This document shows positions 54,101 to 63,640 of a stretch of 64,000 bases of DNA, in pieces (position 1 is the first letter of the stretch; each line of letters opens with the position of its first letter). The notes under the pieces were generated by a model. That model saw only the letters and a list, made by a program, of their open reading frames with translations, was not told the origin of the DNA and ran no database searches. This DNA comes from Solen grandis (taxonomy: Eukaryota; Mollusca; Bivalvia; Adapedonta; Solenidae): the NCBI GenBank assembly GCA_021229015.1, contig CM037783.1, positions 59,433,746 to 59,497,745 of the forward strand. The letters are read 5' to 3'. The position numbers and the translations under genes were made by a program.

Positions 54101-55841
54101 CCTTGTCATTTTAACATATTAGGCAGAAATCAGTCTTCCATAATTATGGTCAACATAAAAGAATCAGATTTCATATTTACAACATAAAAAAATGTGTCAG
54201 TCTTGTCAAAGTCTCTCAATAAATATAAAACAAACACATATATATTAGTCCAGTAACTCCGAGCTACTGGACTCCTCATACAAATTTTCCATGGGTTTAA
54301 TACAAAATGTACTTATAGGCAGTTATGCTTGTCTTGTGTTTATTGTTTTTAATTATTCCAAAGAGTTTTTTAACCAGGTTTTCCGAAGGAAAACTCTGGT
54401 TATTAGATTGGGGTATGTCGGGCGGGCGTAAACAATTTCTTCTGTGCGCAACTCCTCCTACATTTTTCAACTAAATTTGGCCCAAACTTTTACAGAAGCA
54501 TTATTACATGGTGGCCTGGCGCATATTGTCAGGGTTTTGTGGTTTGACTATTTTTGATGCAGTTATGGCCCTTTGTTATTTTTTCACATATGTAATATAT
54601 AGGGAAATATTCTTCTGTGCGCAACTCCTCCTACATTTTTCAACTGATTTGGCCCAAACTTTTATAGAAGCATTATTACATAGTGATCTGGTGCATATTG
54701 TCAGGGTTTTGTGGTTCGACTATTTTTGATGCAGTTATGGCCCTTTGTTATTTTTTCATATATGTTATATATAGGGAAATATTCTTTTGTGCGCAACTCC
54801 TCCTACATTTTTCAACAGATTTGACCCAAACTTTTACAGAAGCATTATTACATAGTGACCTGGCGCATATTGTCGGGGTTTTGTGGTTCAATTATTTTTG
54901 ATGCAGTTATGGCCCTTTGCCCCTTAACAGATGTAATATAAAGGGAAATATTCTTTCGTGCACAACTCCTACATTTCTTAATAAATTTTGTCCATTCTTT
55001 AACAAAAGTACCTTCACTAAGTCACCCTGGAGAATATTACCTGTGTTTTGCAGTTTGACCATTTTTGATGGAGTTATGCCCCTTTGATAAAATTCCTTGT
55101 CCGGAGCATAACTCCTACATTATAAGAGGTATTGACTTGAAACTTTATAGGTGCATATATCTCATTGAGGCAGAATGCAGTGCATAGGAACCTCACTCTG
55201 TGGTTCATAATTTTGGAGTTACATGTTTGCCCCTTCGTAAAAATTCCTGATATGGAGCATAACTCCTTAATTTTAACATATATAGTAATGATTGGTTTTG
55301 CAGTTTGACCATTTTTGATGGAGCTATGGCCCTTAGTTTGGTTTTTTTTTGCATTAGATTTAATAGACATTGAGCACAAAATTATTTGACTGATACAGAT
55401 AATCTGTACTGGGACGAAACATTGCGAAAAGAAAACCTGGTTTTGTGACAATTCCTGTCACTTGTTTAATTCTCTATTCACAAGCAAACATAATGATTAA
55501 AAGTACAATGTATTGATCAACTTTATCTAGAAGTTCAAATGGTTTAAGGACAGAGAGGTGTACATGAAATCTGTGTAAAATTTAGTAATACTAGAATAGT
55601 CAGAGAAAAGTCAGCTCCCTGTTATCATTTTTACATAAGGCTTTTCCTTCTACTTTCAGCTATTCCAATCAGTGAAGCAGAACAGAATGACAATATTGCT
55701 ATTCTAGTTACCTCCCATGGTGGCCATATTGGGTTTATGGAGGGCCTGTTCCCAAGGCATTCTGGGTACATGTACAAGATGTTTTCACAGTTTGCAAGCG
55801 GAGTGTTTAACCATGGCATGTTCCACAAGAAAAATGACTGA
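29087..55841 (+). CDS. ABHD3: ABHD1/ABHD3-type alpha/beta hydrolase (phospholipase), complete
   Basis: This family (with yeast and bacterial YheT-type relatives) comprises membrane-anchored serine hydrolases; mammalian ABHD3 cleaves phosphatidylcholines with medium-chain or oxidised acyl groups. Ten exons join in phase into 396 residues (human ABHD3 409). An N-terminal membrane segment lies at residues about 18-36 ([20 protein letters not shown]). Conserved blocks are [24 protein letters not shown] (oxyanion region), TVVFNNRG, the nucleophile elbow GTGISLGG (Ser202, GxSxG), [11 protein letters not shown]...[11 protein letters not shown], the acid region [10 protein letters not shown] (Asp329 or Asp330) and the catalytic His in [11 protein letters not shown] (His359). 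All triad elements are present, so the enzyme should be active. ABHD1 and ABHD3 cannot be told apart reliably by eye; the symbol is the closer-looking choice. Intron 2 is 13 kb and rich in transposons. Confidence 0.94.
29801..29884. repeat. Perfect 24-bp inverted repeat
   Basis: 29801-29824 (AATCTCTACTGAGATCTGCT plus CTGG) is the exact complement of 29861-29884, with a 36-bp loop. Likely a short foldback transposon remnant. Confidence 0.85.
31541..31803. repeat. Possible MITE with AATTCCACCAACAA ends
   Basis: TCGAATTCCACCAACAAAC at the left and GAATTGTTGGTGGAATTTGA at the right are inverted over about 14 bases. The interior ACATTCCACCAT...TTTTATGAA is shared with sequence beside the assembly gap (36855-36898). 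I saw no clear target duplication. Confidence 0.5.
31945..32108 (+). CDS. ABHD3: ABHD exon 2
   Basis: [20 protein letters not shown], then a block with [16 protein letters not shown] and SPKVDYD. Acceptor CCTTTACAG; donor AG|GTAAAT, phase 2. Confidence 0.94.
32610..32885. repeat. Minisatellite, 13 units of 20-22 bp
   Basis: Each unit starts GAGTTTCGAGT or a one-base variant and continues with one of three tails (CTGAAA..., CAAGAAAAA..., TAAAAA...). Units 3-5 match units 10-12 in order, suggesting a partial higher-order repeat of seven units. In ABHD intron 2. Confidence 0.88.
34286..36319. mobile_element. TTAA-flanked non-autonomous DNA transposon, 2.0 kb
   Basis: TTAA lies on both sides (34282-34285 and 36320-36323). 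The left end is GGTAGCGACATTGGGTAAT and the complement of the right end is GGTAGCGACACTGGGTTAT. A second, better copy of the left end lies inverted inside at about 35349-35394 (TACCGTTATTACCCTATGTC, then GCTACC). The interior has no transposase ORF. A TTAA target fits the piggyBac or Kolobok superfamilies; which one cannot be told. Confidence 0.7.
36899..36998. other. Assembly gap, 100 N
   Basis: Exactly 100 N, the conventional size for a gap of unknown length. Repeat sequence (ACACATTCCACCAT...) abuts it on the left. In ABHD intron 2, so the protein model is unaffected. Confidence 0.99.
37043..37275 (+). mobile_element. TTAA-type MITE, copy 2
   Basis: Flanked by TTAA on both sides (37039-37042, 37276-37279). 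Same orientation as copy 1. The central palindrome is at 37173-37239. The right terminus has lost one G. Confidence 0.9.
37765..38028 (+). repeat. tRNA-derived SINE, family B, full copy
   Basis: The tRNA-like head GGCCTCCGTGGCCAAGAGGG ... GGGTTCGAATCCCGGCAGTG has A- and B-box-like segments. The body is AGCCTTCCAGCTGGCTTGTG, CTACCCGGATGCC, CACCTGTAATTAGCTGGATG and CAAATAGTCAAGTC. Reverse copies are at 17607-17790 and 53015-53250. Confidence 0.85.
38348..39143. repeat. Inverted-terminus element with AGCTCACCTGAG units
   Basis: The left ATAATTGTTCACCTGAGAAA and the complement of the right ATAATTGCTCACCTGAGAAA are inverted termini over about 24 bp. The interior has a TAGCTCACCTGAGC start (38610) and repeated units with CTTCATTTCTTAAGCAGT and GTTATGCCCCTTTT. 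In ABHD intron 2. Confidence 0.7.
39636..39690. repeat. Short tandem repeat, 16-17 bp unit
   Basis: CCTAAAAGTGAGATTT recurs about three times, ending CCTAGAAGTGAGATTC. Confidence 0.75.
40271..40449. mobile_element. TTAA-flanked MITE, 179 bp
   Basis: TTAA at 40267-40270 and 40450-40453. The left end is GGTAATCCATCCAACATTAT then AATCATGGTCCA; the complement of the right end is GGTAATCCATTTATCATTAA then GATCATGGTCCA. It does not encode a protein. Confidence 0.8.
41344..41580 (-). mobile_element. TTAA-type MITE, copy 3 (reverse)
   Basis: Perfect TTAA on both sides (41340-41343, 41581-41584). The ends are CCCTTTCCCTCATAG and TATGAGGGAAAGGG. Reverse orientation to copies 1, 2 and 5. The central palindrome is present with several changes. 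Confidence 0.92.
42130..42260 (-). repeat. SINE-like fragment, family E
   Basis: GCACCTGGGAAGGTCATGAA matches GCATCTGGGAAGGTCATGAA in the copy at 57505-57685. Adjacent to MITE copy 4. Confidence 0.55.
42275..42477 (-). mobile_element. TTAA-type MITE, copy 4, central palindrome deleted
   Basis: TTAA precedes it (42271-42274); the right flank is degraded. About 30 bp from the middle of the palindrome through its second arm is missing, joining GATCAGCCTG to CTGTTCGCTA. The rest aligns with copy 3. Confidence 0.85.
43290..44019. mobile_element. Non-autonomous DNA transposon, possibly hAT type, 730 bp
   Basis: The left end is CAGGGCTCAAATTTAAC and the complement of the right end is CAGGGCTCAAAATTAAC. 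A 5-bp duplication, GTAAG, flanks it (43285-43289 and 44020-44024). Subterminal CTCGCATTTT...CCGAAA blocks are repeated at both ends. The CAGGG terminus suggests hAT; a 5-bp duplication is unusual for most hAT elements. A 113-codon ORF inside has no recognisable domain. Confidence 0.72.
45084..45133. repeat. (AT)25 microsatellite
   Basis: An uninterrupted run of 25 AT units, 42 bp before the ABHD exon 3 acceptor. Confidence 0.98.
45176..45297 (+). CDS. ABHD3: ABHD exon 3 (lid strand and oxyanion loop)
   Basis: [20 protein letters not shown], then [12 protein letters not shown]. Acceptor CATTTCAG; donor ACAG|GTAAGC, phase 1. It starts 42 bp after a 50-bp AT microsatellite. Confidence 0.95.
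45440..45955. repeat. Minisatellite, about 29-bp unit, ABHD intron 3
   Basis: Roughly 17 units of the form TGTCCATGCAGGCTGATTTATG followed by TCTGCAA. A block of units recurs (the TGCCCATGCAGGCTGATCTT and GGTCTTCCTGTCAATGCAGG segments appear near 45594 and 45820), implying duplication of several units. Confidence 0.88.
46300..46560 (+). repeat. tRNA-derived SINE, family A (diverged)
   Basis: TCAGGAGGTAATGGGTTCAA (B-box region), then GGGATTGGTTAGCCCGTTGT and GTGTAATGCCACTTTTCTAT correspond to the full copy at 47272. In ABHD intron 3. Confidence 0.75.
46704..46764 (+). CDS. ABHD3: ABHD exon 4
   Basis: [20 protein letters not shown]. Acceptor TGCAACAG; donor AG|GTAAGT. Confidence 0.94.
47114..47156 (+). 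CDS. ABHD3: ABHD exon 5
   Basis: 43 bases: [15 protein letters not shown], with the conserved FNNRG. Donor CTG|GTGAGT, phase 0. Confidence 0.94.
47272..47575 (+). repeat. tRNA-derived SINE, family A, full copy
   Basis: The head GGTAGCCAAGTGGTTAGAGC ... CAGGAGGTCATGGGTTCGAT is tRNA-like (Leu/Ser-type length) with good A and B boxes. The body is CAGGACTGGTTGGCCCTGTG, then AATGTGACTGGGTGTGGTAT and CATGCCACATGTCTACGG. It ends near CTTAAACCAACAATG. In ABHD intron 5. Confidence 0.88.
47892..49060. repeat. Tandem array, 169-bp unit, ABHD intron 5
   Basis: Units carry GTGAACGCAACTCCTCCTAC at 47955, 48118, 48287, 48456 and 48625, so spacing is 163, 169, 169 and 169 bp. The array begins with TTATACGCCACCGGAGGCAG. 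The right part decays after about 48800, and GTGGCGGCATATATTGTGGC near 49034 may be the other end. Confidence 0.85.
49339..49451 (+). CDS. ABHD3: ABHD exon 6 (nucleophile elbow)
   Basis: [20 protein letters not shown] and [13 protein letters not shown]. The GISLG motif contains the catalytic Ser202. Donor GG|GTACGT. Confidence 0.95.
51452..51628 (+). CDS. ABHD3: ABHD exon 7
   Basis: [20 protein letters not shown] and [20 protein letters not shown]. Acceptor CCTTGCAG; donor GA|GTAAGT. Confidence 0.95.
51757..52110 (+). repeat. tRNA-derived SINE, family D
   Basis: The head GGAGTGGTGGCTTACTGGTA ... CCAGGGTTTGAATCCCGGTA has A/B-box character. The body is unlike the other families (GGGCTTTGCATGTATTAATG, CCTAAGAGAATTGAAGTCAA) and ends near AACAACAGCAACTG. 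Only one copy was seen. In ABHD intron 7. Confidence 0.75.
52943..52994 (+). CDS. ABHD3: ABHD exon 8
   Basis: [18 protein letters not shown]. Acceptor CATTCCAG; donor AAG|GTAAGG, phase 0. Confidence 0.92.
53015..53250 (-). repeat. SINE, family B, reverse copy with tRNA-like head
   Basis: GGGTAGAGCCACCAACATGC, AACCAGCTGATAGGCTTCCT, and GGGATTTGAACCCATTGCAG (B-box complement) match the complement of 37765-38028. In ABHD intron 8. Confidence 0.8.
53804..53969 (+). CDS. ABHD3: ABHD exon 9 (catalytic acid)
   Basis: [40 protein letters not shown]. Acceptor CATTTCAG; donor CATG|GTAAGT, phase 1. Confidence 0.96.
54371..55443. repeat. Inverted-terminus element with ~172-bp tandem units, ABHD intron 9
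   Basis: The left end is AACCAGGTTTTCCGAAGG and the right end is AAAGAAAACCTGGTTTTGTG, so ACCAGGTTTTC is inverted over 11 bp. Units carrying TTTTGTGCGCAACTCCTCCT or TCTGTGCGCAACTCC start at about 54439, 54612, 54784 and 54953 (173, 172, 169 bp). Later units near 55080-55320 are degenerate. Confidence 0.82.
55660..55841 (+). CDS. ABHD3: ABHD exon 10 (catalytic His, C-terminus)
   Basis: [20 protein letters not shown], then [20 protein letters not shown] and [22 protein letters not shown] at 55839-55841. Confidence 0.96.
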
Positions 55842-56069
55842 AGCTGACTAAAGTGAAGCCTAGGTCTCTCTTACAGAACAAGAGCCTCTTTTTCCTGATA
55901 CCTGGAAACAGTATCATGATTGGATCATACTCAGATCCTTGTGTGAGATGTGTGCTTTACCTAAATCGGGTACAACTTTTTTTTAATTTTTTCCTTTAAA
56001 AAAAAATTTGAATTTAAATTTTGTATAAAAGGCACCAATTTTCAGGATTACACACATAGTTTTCGCACT

Positions 56070-56222
56070 CAGAGGTGTAAAATTCCTGAAATAATAGCTT
56101 GCCCCTTCCAAAATTTAAGATAGTAAATTAGAAAAAAAACAACACGAAATATGGTTTTTCACTTGCCTTGCACTAATGTTCACTTGCCATAGCGAGCAGG
56201 CAATTGGAATTTTACACCCCTC
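56070..56222. mobile_element. Short hAT-like MITE
   Basis: The left CAGAGGTGTAAAATTCC and the complement of the right end GGAGGGGTGTAAAATTCC are inverted over about 14 bp. The CAGAGGTG start resembles hAT ends. I could not settle an 8-bp duplication. It lies about 230 bp past the ABHD stop codon. Confidence 0.6.
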
Positions 56223-56814
56223 CTCACTAGGCAGTCTTGTTGTTTTTTTTTCACCTGCCAAAATATGCGTAGAATCCATCCCACCTTCATTGTTATAGAT
56301 TTCATGTACTTGAGAGCAAACATGTATATCAAATGAGTGTTTTTTCTGTTAAGGTCACTCAGGTTTGATAGACTTCTATTGAGTGCTTTGAGAGCTTGGT
56401 GAAGAAATCCTTATTGTGTAACTGATTGTTCCATTTTGTTCATTTTCAAGGTTTGTCTGTAACTTATCATTTAATATTTAAGTATCTTTGTGCGAATTCA
56501 AAAAAATATGTCTTTCACTATAAATTTCTTATTTGCATTTTTACATCTTTTGTATCATGGCATATGTATGTATAATCACTTTGTCATTGTGAATTCATTG
56601 TATTTCAATTTATTCATTGCATGATAAGAAATTACAGTAAATGATACAAAATGTGAAATTTTCCTTGTCGTATTGCACATTGGACTGAGTGGTAATGCAT
56701 AGATGTCTATGTAGATGTCATTGTACAAGATAGATATTTGTTTATTTATTTTACAAATACTGGTAATAGAATCAGGGACAGTGGGTTAAAGGTCCAGCTA
56801 TAGATGTGGTCCAT

Positions 56815-57060
56815 TGTTGCTTAATGTGTATGGTGTTGTATGAGGTGTTATGTGTATGTATTACATGTCTCTGTGTACTTGTATATGTGTGGTATTGTAT
56901 GAGGTGTTATATGTGTTTTTGTATGTGTTCTTGTATTTATGTGGTGGTGTGTGAGGTTTTATTTGTATGTGTGTTCTTATGTTTTTTTGGGTTATGTGTG
57001 TTTTTGTACAGTGTTGTATGAGGGTGTTATATGCACGTGTATTTTTGTATATGTGTGTTG
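56815..57060. repeat. GT-rich low-complexity stretch
   Basis: Repeated TGTGTATG(T/G) and GTTGTATGAGGTGTTATATG phrases, with a loose unit of about 50-55 bp (GTATGAGGTGTTATGTG near 56838, 56897 and 57016). Confidence 0.7.
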
Positions 57061-57504
57061 TGCATCATTATAAAATACATTTTCAGTTTTTGCTGTGAAA
57101 AGTTAAACTTCACCTTCATCATTGTAAGTATTGGGGATTACAACAAAAAAAATAATAAAGGCAGGGCTTAAAGATTCACAGAAAAAAAGCATTAAATTCC
57201 ATTGACATGAGTTTCTTAACATCACTTTATGATTCATGCTAGATTTTTTTGTAACACGGCTGATACATATTTCTGTATGACTGTGTGTCAATCATGGCTG
57301 CCAAATCAAGCAGGTAGATGCTAGAAAACACTTGCCCACCTTTAAGACTTACTTGTTGATGTTTGGTAGTTGTCAGAGTCTTTCAGTAATTTTGTATGTT
57401 TCAAACCTCTTTTATAAAAGATACACTTCACATTAAAGCTGCCATGGATTTTTTTACTCGGAGCAAATGTAGATGTGTATTTAGTTTAAACATATTCATT
57501 TTAC

Positions 57505-57685
57505 GTCAATTGGGAAACAAGTTCTTACAGCTTATACTAATCCCTTTTGACTGTTTATGGGTTGGACCAGTACTTTGCATCTGGGAAGGTCATGAAGAAT
57601 TCTTGCCTCCAGTGGGGTTCAAACCTGCAACCTTCGAATCCGTAATTGGATATGTTACCACTGGACCATGGCGCCCTTTGATGTG
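57505..57685 (-). repeat. tRNA-derived SINE, family E
   Basis: On the - strand: GGCGCCATGGTCCAGTGGTA (A box), GATTCGAAGGTTGCAGGTTT and GAACCCCACTGG (B box), then CATGACCTTCCCAGATGCAA and GTACTGGTCCAACCC. Related fragments are at 42130-42260 and 21065-21190, and possibly 53995-54080. Confidence 0.75.
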
Positions 57686-58901
57686 TTTTATTAGTGATAC
57701 TTTATATATTTCTCTGCTGTGATTTACTAGTATGATTGTCTATAATTAATCAAATTAATTATATGATTTGAAAATGTGTTTCAAAACCACATTGTCAGTA
57801 TGAACAAAAACGTTAATGTATAGCATTTGTGAAGATAATCAAATTATCATGTGTTCATTTTTATTTCCCAGGTTTAAGCAAGTATAACATTGCATTGTTT
57901 TTTTTTTTATTTCTTGTTTGTTTCACATGTTATTTATGGCACTAATACACACTTATTTGTTACATTGGATTTGATACGGAAATGCCTCTCAACCCTTTAC
58001 CACTAAGGGTGGGAATCCAAGCAGGGTCACTTGTATAAAATGAAACTTCTATATTTATAGATTTAGAACAACATCACTCAGAATATTTGCATTTCTTAAA
58101 TCCGTGTTTAAAGTAAATCAATAGATTGTTAAAGTAGGGCCTTTATAAAAGCCAATCAGAATGCAAGTAATGTCCAGTTTCTCACTGTCTTGCATAGATA
58201 GCAACATGGGTATACACAAAGTGTGGAATATGAATTTCCAAATGATACTTTTTAATAAGGCATAACCTGTTTAAAGTAATTAGATATCTTATAGAGAAAT
58301 GTCTATTACGGGTAAGTGTGCATCAAATGTCACCTAGACATTATCCCTGGCTATAAACTACTAGTTTACTGAATGCTTTATATAGAGAATAATGGTATTG
58401 AGAACTTCTTAAATTTTGCTAACTCTTTGAGTTCTTGTATTTCTTATGTTTGTATATTTTCAAATTGGTCTCCATTTGATAAATCCTTATTTATTGATAG
58501 TTTATTCCATGTAGATGTTGATTTTATCTTGTTATAATGAGCAAGAATAATGACTTAAAAGTAAACATCAAATTGTTGAATTCATGGTTTATATATAGGC
58601 TGATAAAATGTCTATTTTTTTATAGGACAAAACATCATTTTTAGCGATAATTGAATACTGAAAAACAAATTTCATCATTATTGTTCCTCTAATAAAAATA
58701 CAAATTTCCGAACAAATATTGTTAGTTGTTAGGTAGAGGATTATGTCATAATAGTCATATATATTTTGTAAAACCAGAATGGCAGAATGCATTTCTATCT
58801 AATTTAAGTATTGCTTATCACTAAGTATTGTATTGGTTGAATTCGAGCCAGAATCCTCATATGTGTACAAAGTAAAACATTGTCTTTTGTTAGCATATTA
58901 A

Positions 58902-59135
58902 CCCTTTCCCTCATATATACTCATTTTGACGCCCTCAATAGGTATCACATAAAGCCTGATCTGCAGAAAACCACAGTTAAACCTTACCAAATTTATTTAC
59001 AAAATCCTCATTTCCAGACCACTGAGGAGCAGCGGACAGCATAAAACCTGATCAGCCTGCGAGTTACTCGCAGGCTGATCTGGTTTTATGCTGTTCGCAT
59101 AGGTCTTTTCATGGTGTCCTCTATGAGGGAAAGGG
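58902..59135 (+). mobile_element. TTAA-type MITE, copy 5
   Basis: TTAA on both sides (58898-58901, 59136-59139). The ends are CCCTTTCCCTCATA and TATGAGGGAAAGGG. The central palindrome is intact (about 59033-59099), with one G for A change in the left arm. It is the only copy downstream of the ABHD gene. Confidence 0.92.
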
Positions 59136-59139
59136 TTAA

Positions 59140-62100
59140 ACAATATGCACATTCAGGATTCATATTCATTACATCGAAATAACTCCATGTGCAATCATGT
59201 CTCTAACACACACATGGGCGCAGATGCATGCAAACCGATACATATTTATACAGCACTAAACAAGTTATTCTTTTAACATTTATAGAAAAAACATTTGAAG
59301 TTCAAGCAATTAAGCCATATCTTAGCCAGGTTTATATTTCCATTGTTGCAATTTTTAAAATCAAGCCGAATAAGTAAATAACTGAACATATAGAAATTGA
59401 AGATGGTGGAATAGTTCCGCTATAAGCTGTAGAAAATTTTCTTAAAATGTACATGTATGCACCAAATTGTTTCGTATTTTCTTTTTTTATATTGTTTTTA
59501 CAACTTAGTCTAGTCAGAACATTTTCTATGTCTTTATTCAGAGTATAATGTGTTTGCATCCTGACAGTCAAGTGACAGCTGAAGGTCAATCATTGTTTTC
59601 TCTAGAGAGCATTTCTCTGCATTTTTTTTTTAATCAAAACTTTTGTTCTTGGCACATTTAAATCTCAGCAATGCATTTTTTTGTGATGCAGGTTAAGTTT
59701 GACAGTGTTTATTCCATCTACTCAGCGCTTATAATAGTTGTCATATAGATGCTTGCCATCCACACAATCCTACATAGAGGACATTTGATAATATTCAGAA
59801 TAAAGTTTTAGATTTACTTCAGTTCATAATTATAATGAATGGTTATTTTCGTTTTGAAAATTAATGAGAAATTTGACCCTTAAAATTTTGAATTGACGGC
59901 CAGATTTTCACTATAGGGTCAATTGTCAGATACCCTTTGTATATTCACTTTTAGCACTGTATAGTATAACAATGAGGAGCAACAGAATTATTAAGCATGG
60001 TTGACATTGATGCCTCGCAAAAATCTGACCCTAGAGATAACATTGGTTAATTCAGTGTGACATTATGGCCCTGCAAGGTATTATTTTTTTCCCTTAATAT
60101 CTCTCTTGCTTGAATTATGGTAAAATGCTGATGATGGCTTGTAAGTGTGTATTTTCTCAAGTGCTGGATAATTCATAGGGTGCATGGTTATTCTAGAGAG
60201 GTCTTAAAATCTGTCATATCTTAGAGAATAATTCTTTGGTCCCAAATATTAATGCTGAAATAAATGGTGTAGACACATCAGAAATGTGAGGTATGCAAAA
60301 TAAATGATATTTAAACAAATACGGTTGACAACCAAAGATGTAGAATGTTTTGTTTACCTGGAATAAAATAAGAAAATGATTGGGGATTCATTATCAATAT
60401 TCATTTTTTTATCATGTGAATGGTTTTAGGATAATCATATTTGTAATCTTTTTGGACTCATAGGATTTTTTATTAGAGACACTGATTTAGAAGAAATTTG
60501 CCTAATGCAGAGTCTGCAATCAAAATTTTCACGCATTTTTTTAAAATAAGTTTCACCATAAAAAGTATATGGTAAAATCATTTTTTTCGGGGGGGTGGGG
60601 GGGAGTAAATTTCTGTGAATTTCATACAGGGTATTATTCATAAATCAAAATCAAGAGAAATATTTAATCAATAATCAAGGAAAAAAATTATTGGCCCATG
60701 GGGCGGAGACATATAAGCCCACATGCTGGTAAGACATCCTGGACATGCTTATCTGGTTATGAAATATTTCTCAAATGTGTGTTACCACAAACTTTGAACA
60801 AAGATGTATTGCTATATTATTTATATGTTAGCTGAATTGCTGATTTTTGAAATAGAAAAAAAAAGCACCAGTGAAATCAAAGTACTGTACATAATAACTT
60901 TTAAGAGAGATAGAGAGACTGTGTTTTTCTTCTTCTATCAATGCACAATTAAACACTTAATTTTTTTTTCATTTATCTTGTTTCAATTGTATACATACAC
61001 CTTAAAACTTGAAATCACATTTGTAGTCATCTCACATGTTTAAAAAAATGTGTAGTGAAGAAACAATATACAAAATGCACCCACACACTTGTGGCTATAG
61101 CTTTTGAAAAAAATGTTGGTAAGATGTTAATAATTTTGAATTCATGGCACGGAAATCTGTCAAGATTCCTTCATAGCCTCACACACCAAATTCAATGCAT
61201 ATTCAAACAACTGTACATGTATACTCCAAAATAAGTAGTCTGTTTGCAAAATTTGCTTAGAATATTACAGTTTGGAAAATTGCAATCTTAGATATAGTTT
61301 GATTGAGAATCATTCCATTATGTAAGAAAACCAAAACTTATATTTCTATCAGTAAATATGAATACCAAACTCACATCAGTGTAGTCCAGGAAGCAAATAT
61401 GGATGTATTCTCAAACTCTCATATTCGTGGTATAGTAAGCAAGCTAGTAAGTTAATTAACCTGAAATTTGGGGTGCGTCTTAATTATGTTGTCCCACAAA
61501 AAGGGAGTGTTTTATGGTAATTTGACATCCTTAAATTTGTCTGGGTTTCTTGGCATTGAAATTAGTGAGTCCCAGGAATCTTTGCTTGGAGAACTTAATC
61601 TGGAAAATTGTAACCTTTGAATAATTGCAAAGTACTTACTGGTGTAAAATATAAATTTGCTGTTTGTAGAATCCTGTTTTTTTTTCATACAAGGAAAAGA
61701 TAATCAGTCTTATTTGTTGAAAATTTGTTTTTATTCTTTTTTGAATGCATAAGAATTTTCAATGGATTTATGTTTTTTTTTTTTGTCTTGAAAATAAAAT
61801 AACAGAGAAGTCATGTGTCCAGAGTGACACTTTTATAAACTTACAGTATACTGGGTCCATTAATTTTAAATACATTAAAAATGATAATCCCTGGACATGG
61901 AGGGAGAAAAGGCCCTTGAAACCACAAAACTAAGAAAATAATGAGAGAAAAATGTGTTGACTTATAGCTTACCTCGAGTAGTTTTCTTAAGTATATTTGT
62001 AAACTTTTTACTGATTTTTTTTTCTCATTTAGCCAAAAATGACCTGAATTCATGAATCCTGGTAATATTTATGTAACTAACCTGAAAAACATAAGGTGTT

Positions 62101-62460
62101 TTTTTTCTGCTTATATTATGGATCAAAACAGCAAGTTGTGCCATAATGTGGGACTTGAAGGAACTTTTGATGATCTTAAACTAATGTTTGATAATCTGTA
62201 ATGTAGTTATGCACCTTTTGAAAAGATCTTTTAATCAAACAGTTTATTTTTTAAAAAGGAATTTGATCCGATAGGAACCTACACAAACTCAAGATAGATT
62301 GAGTGAATTCTTCAGAAACGCTAATAGTGTGGAGTTCAAGTCTGTACTGGAAATATACCTAAAATATTATTTAGTGCTTGGAAATGATCTCTCCTCTTGT
62401 TGCAGAAAATGAGGATTGGATAAAAGTTGGCTGTATTCAGTGTGTAAAGGTTCAGGGTAC
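59140..62460. other. Gene-poor AT-rich region
   Basis: I see no conserved ORF, splice-linked exon or clear repeat across this 3.3-kb stretch. A G run is at 60589-60603. Confidence 0.5.
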
Positions 62461-62469
62461 ATACAGTGT

Positions 62470-63640
62470 AGACCCAATATAACATACTCCAGTACAAGGC
62501 GAAAGCCATTATACATACACCAGTACAATGTGAAAGCCATCATGACACTCCAGTATAATGTGAAAGCCATTATACACACTCCAGTACAATGAAAAGCCAT
62601 ATTACAAGCTCCAGTACAATGCAAAAGCCATTATAACACACTCCAGTATAATGTGAAAGCCATTATAACACACTCTAGTATAATGTGAAAGCCATTATAA
62701 CACTCCAGTACAATGCAAAAGCCATTATAACACACTCTAGTATAATGTGAAAGCCATTATAACACACTCTAGTATAATGTGAAAGCCATTATAACACACT
62801 CCAGTATAATGTGAAAGCCATTATTACACACTCCAGTACAATGCAAAAGCCATTATAACACTCCAGTATAATGTGAAAGCCATTATTACACACTCCAGTA
62901 TAATGTGAAAGCCATTATAACACTCTAGTATAATGTGAAAGCCATTATTACACACTCCAGTATAATGTGAAAGCCATTATTACAAGCTCCAGTACAATGC
63001 AAAAGCCATTATAACACACTCCAGTATAATGTGAAAGCCATTATAACACTCCAGTATAATGTGAAAGCCATATTACACACTCCAGTATAATGTGAAAGCC
63101 ATATTACACACTCCAGTATAATGTGAAAGCCATTATTACGCACTCGAGTATAATGTGAAAGTCATTATAATACACTCCAGTATAATGTGAAAGCCATATT
63201 ACACACTCCAGTATGATGTGAAAGCCATATTACACACTCCAGTATGATGTGAAAGCCATATTACACACTCCAGTATAATGTGAAAGCCATATTACACAAT
63301 CCAGTATAATGTGAAAGCCATATTACACACTCCAGTATAATGTGAAAGCCATATTATACACTCAAGTATAATGTGAAAGTCATTATAACACTCTCCAGTA
63401 AAATTAAAAGCCATTATAACATGCTGAAGTATAACCTGTTAGCTATTATAACATGTTCCAGTATAATGTGAGAGCCATTAAAACACACTCCAGTACAGTG
63501 TGAAAGCCATCATAGCACCCTCCAGTACAGTGTGAAAACTTTTAAAATATGCTCCATTATAACACAAAAGCCATTATAACACGCTCCAGTATAACCCGAT
63601 AGTTCAAGCTTGAGTACAATACACTTCAGTATAATGTGAC
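62470..63640. repeat. Minisatellite, 28-32-bp unit, about 1.2 kb
   Basis: About 36-38 units of CACTCCAGTATAATGTGAAA followed by GCCATTATAACA. Unit length varies mainly by loss of CA or TA pairs near the ATTA(TA)ACA(CA) junction. A subset carries GTACAATGCAAAAGCC instead of GTATAATGTGAAAGCC. The array decays after about 63400. Confidence 0.93.

Larger units (their letters stand above)
55842..57175 (+). other. ABHD3: ABHD 3'UTR and flank (inferred)
   Basis: No coding signal. It holds the MITE at 56070-56222, a GT-rich stretch (56815-57060) and a candidate AATAAA at 57154-57159. The transcript end is uncertain because that signal is 1.3 kb after the stop. Confidence 0.4.

Noticed and set aside
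54508..54901. Two consecutive 72-73-codon frames with similar peptides
   Set aside because: They are the same frame of adjacent 172-bp repeat units, not a gene family.
55074..55451. 125-codon - strand open frame
   Set aside because: It lies inside the tandem-unit element at 54371-55443 in ABHD intron 9. The predicted peptide is repeat-derived.
56806..57021. Cys-rich 71-codon frame
   Set aside because: It is a translation of a GT-rich low-complexity repeat downstream of the ABHD stop.
62367..63640. Repeat array with short regular units, as in a CRISPR array
   Set aside because: Units are directly adjacent with no unique spacers, and the window is clearly eukaryotic. It is a minisatellite.
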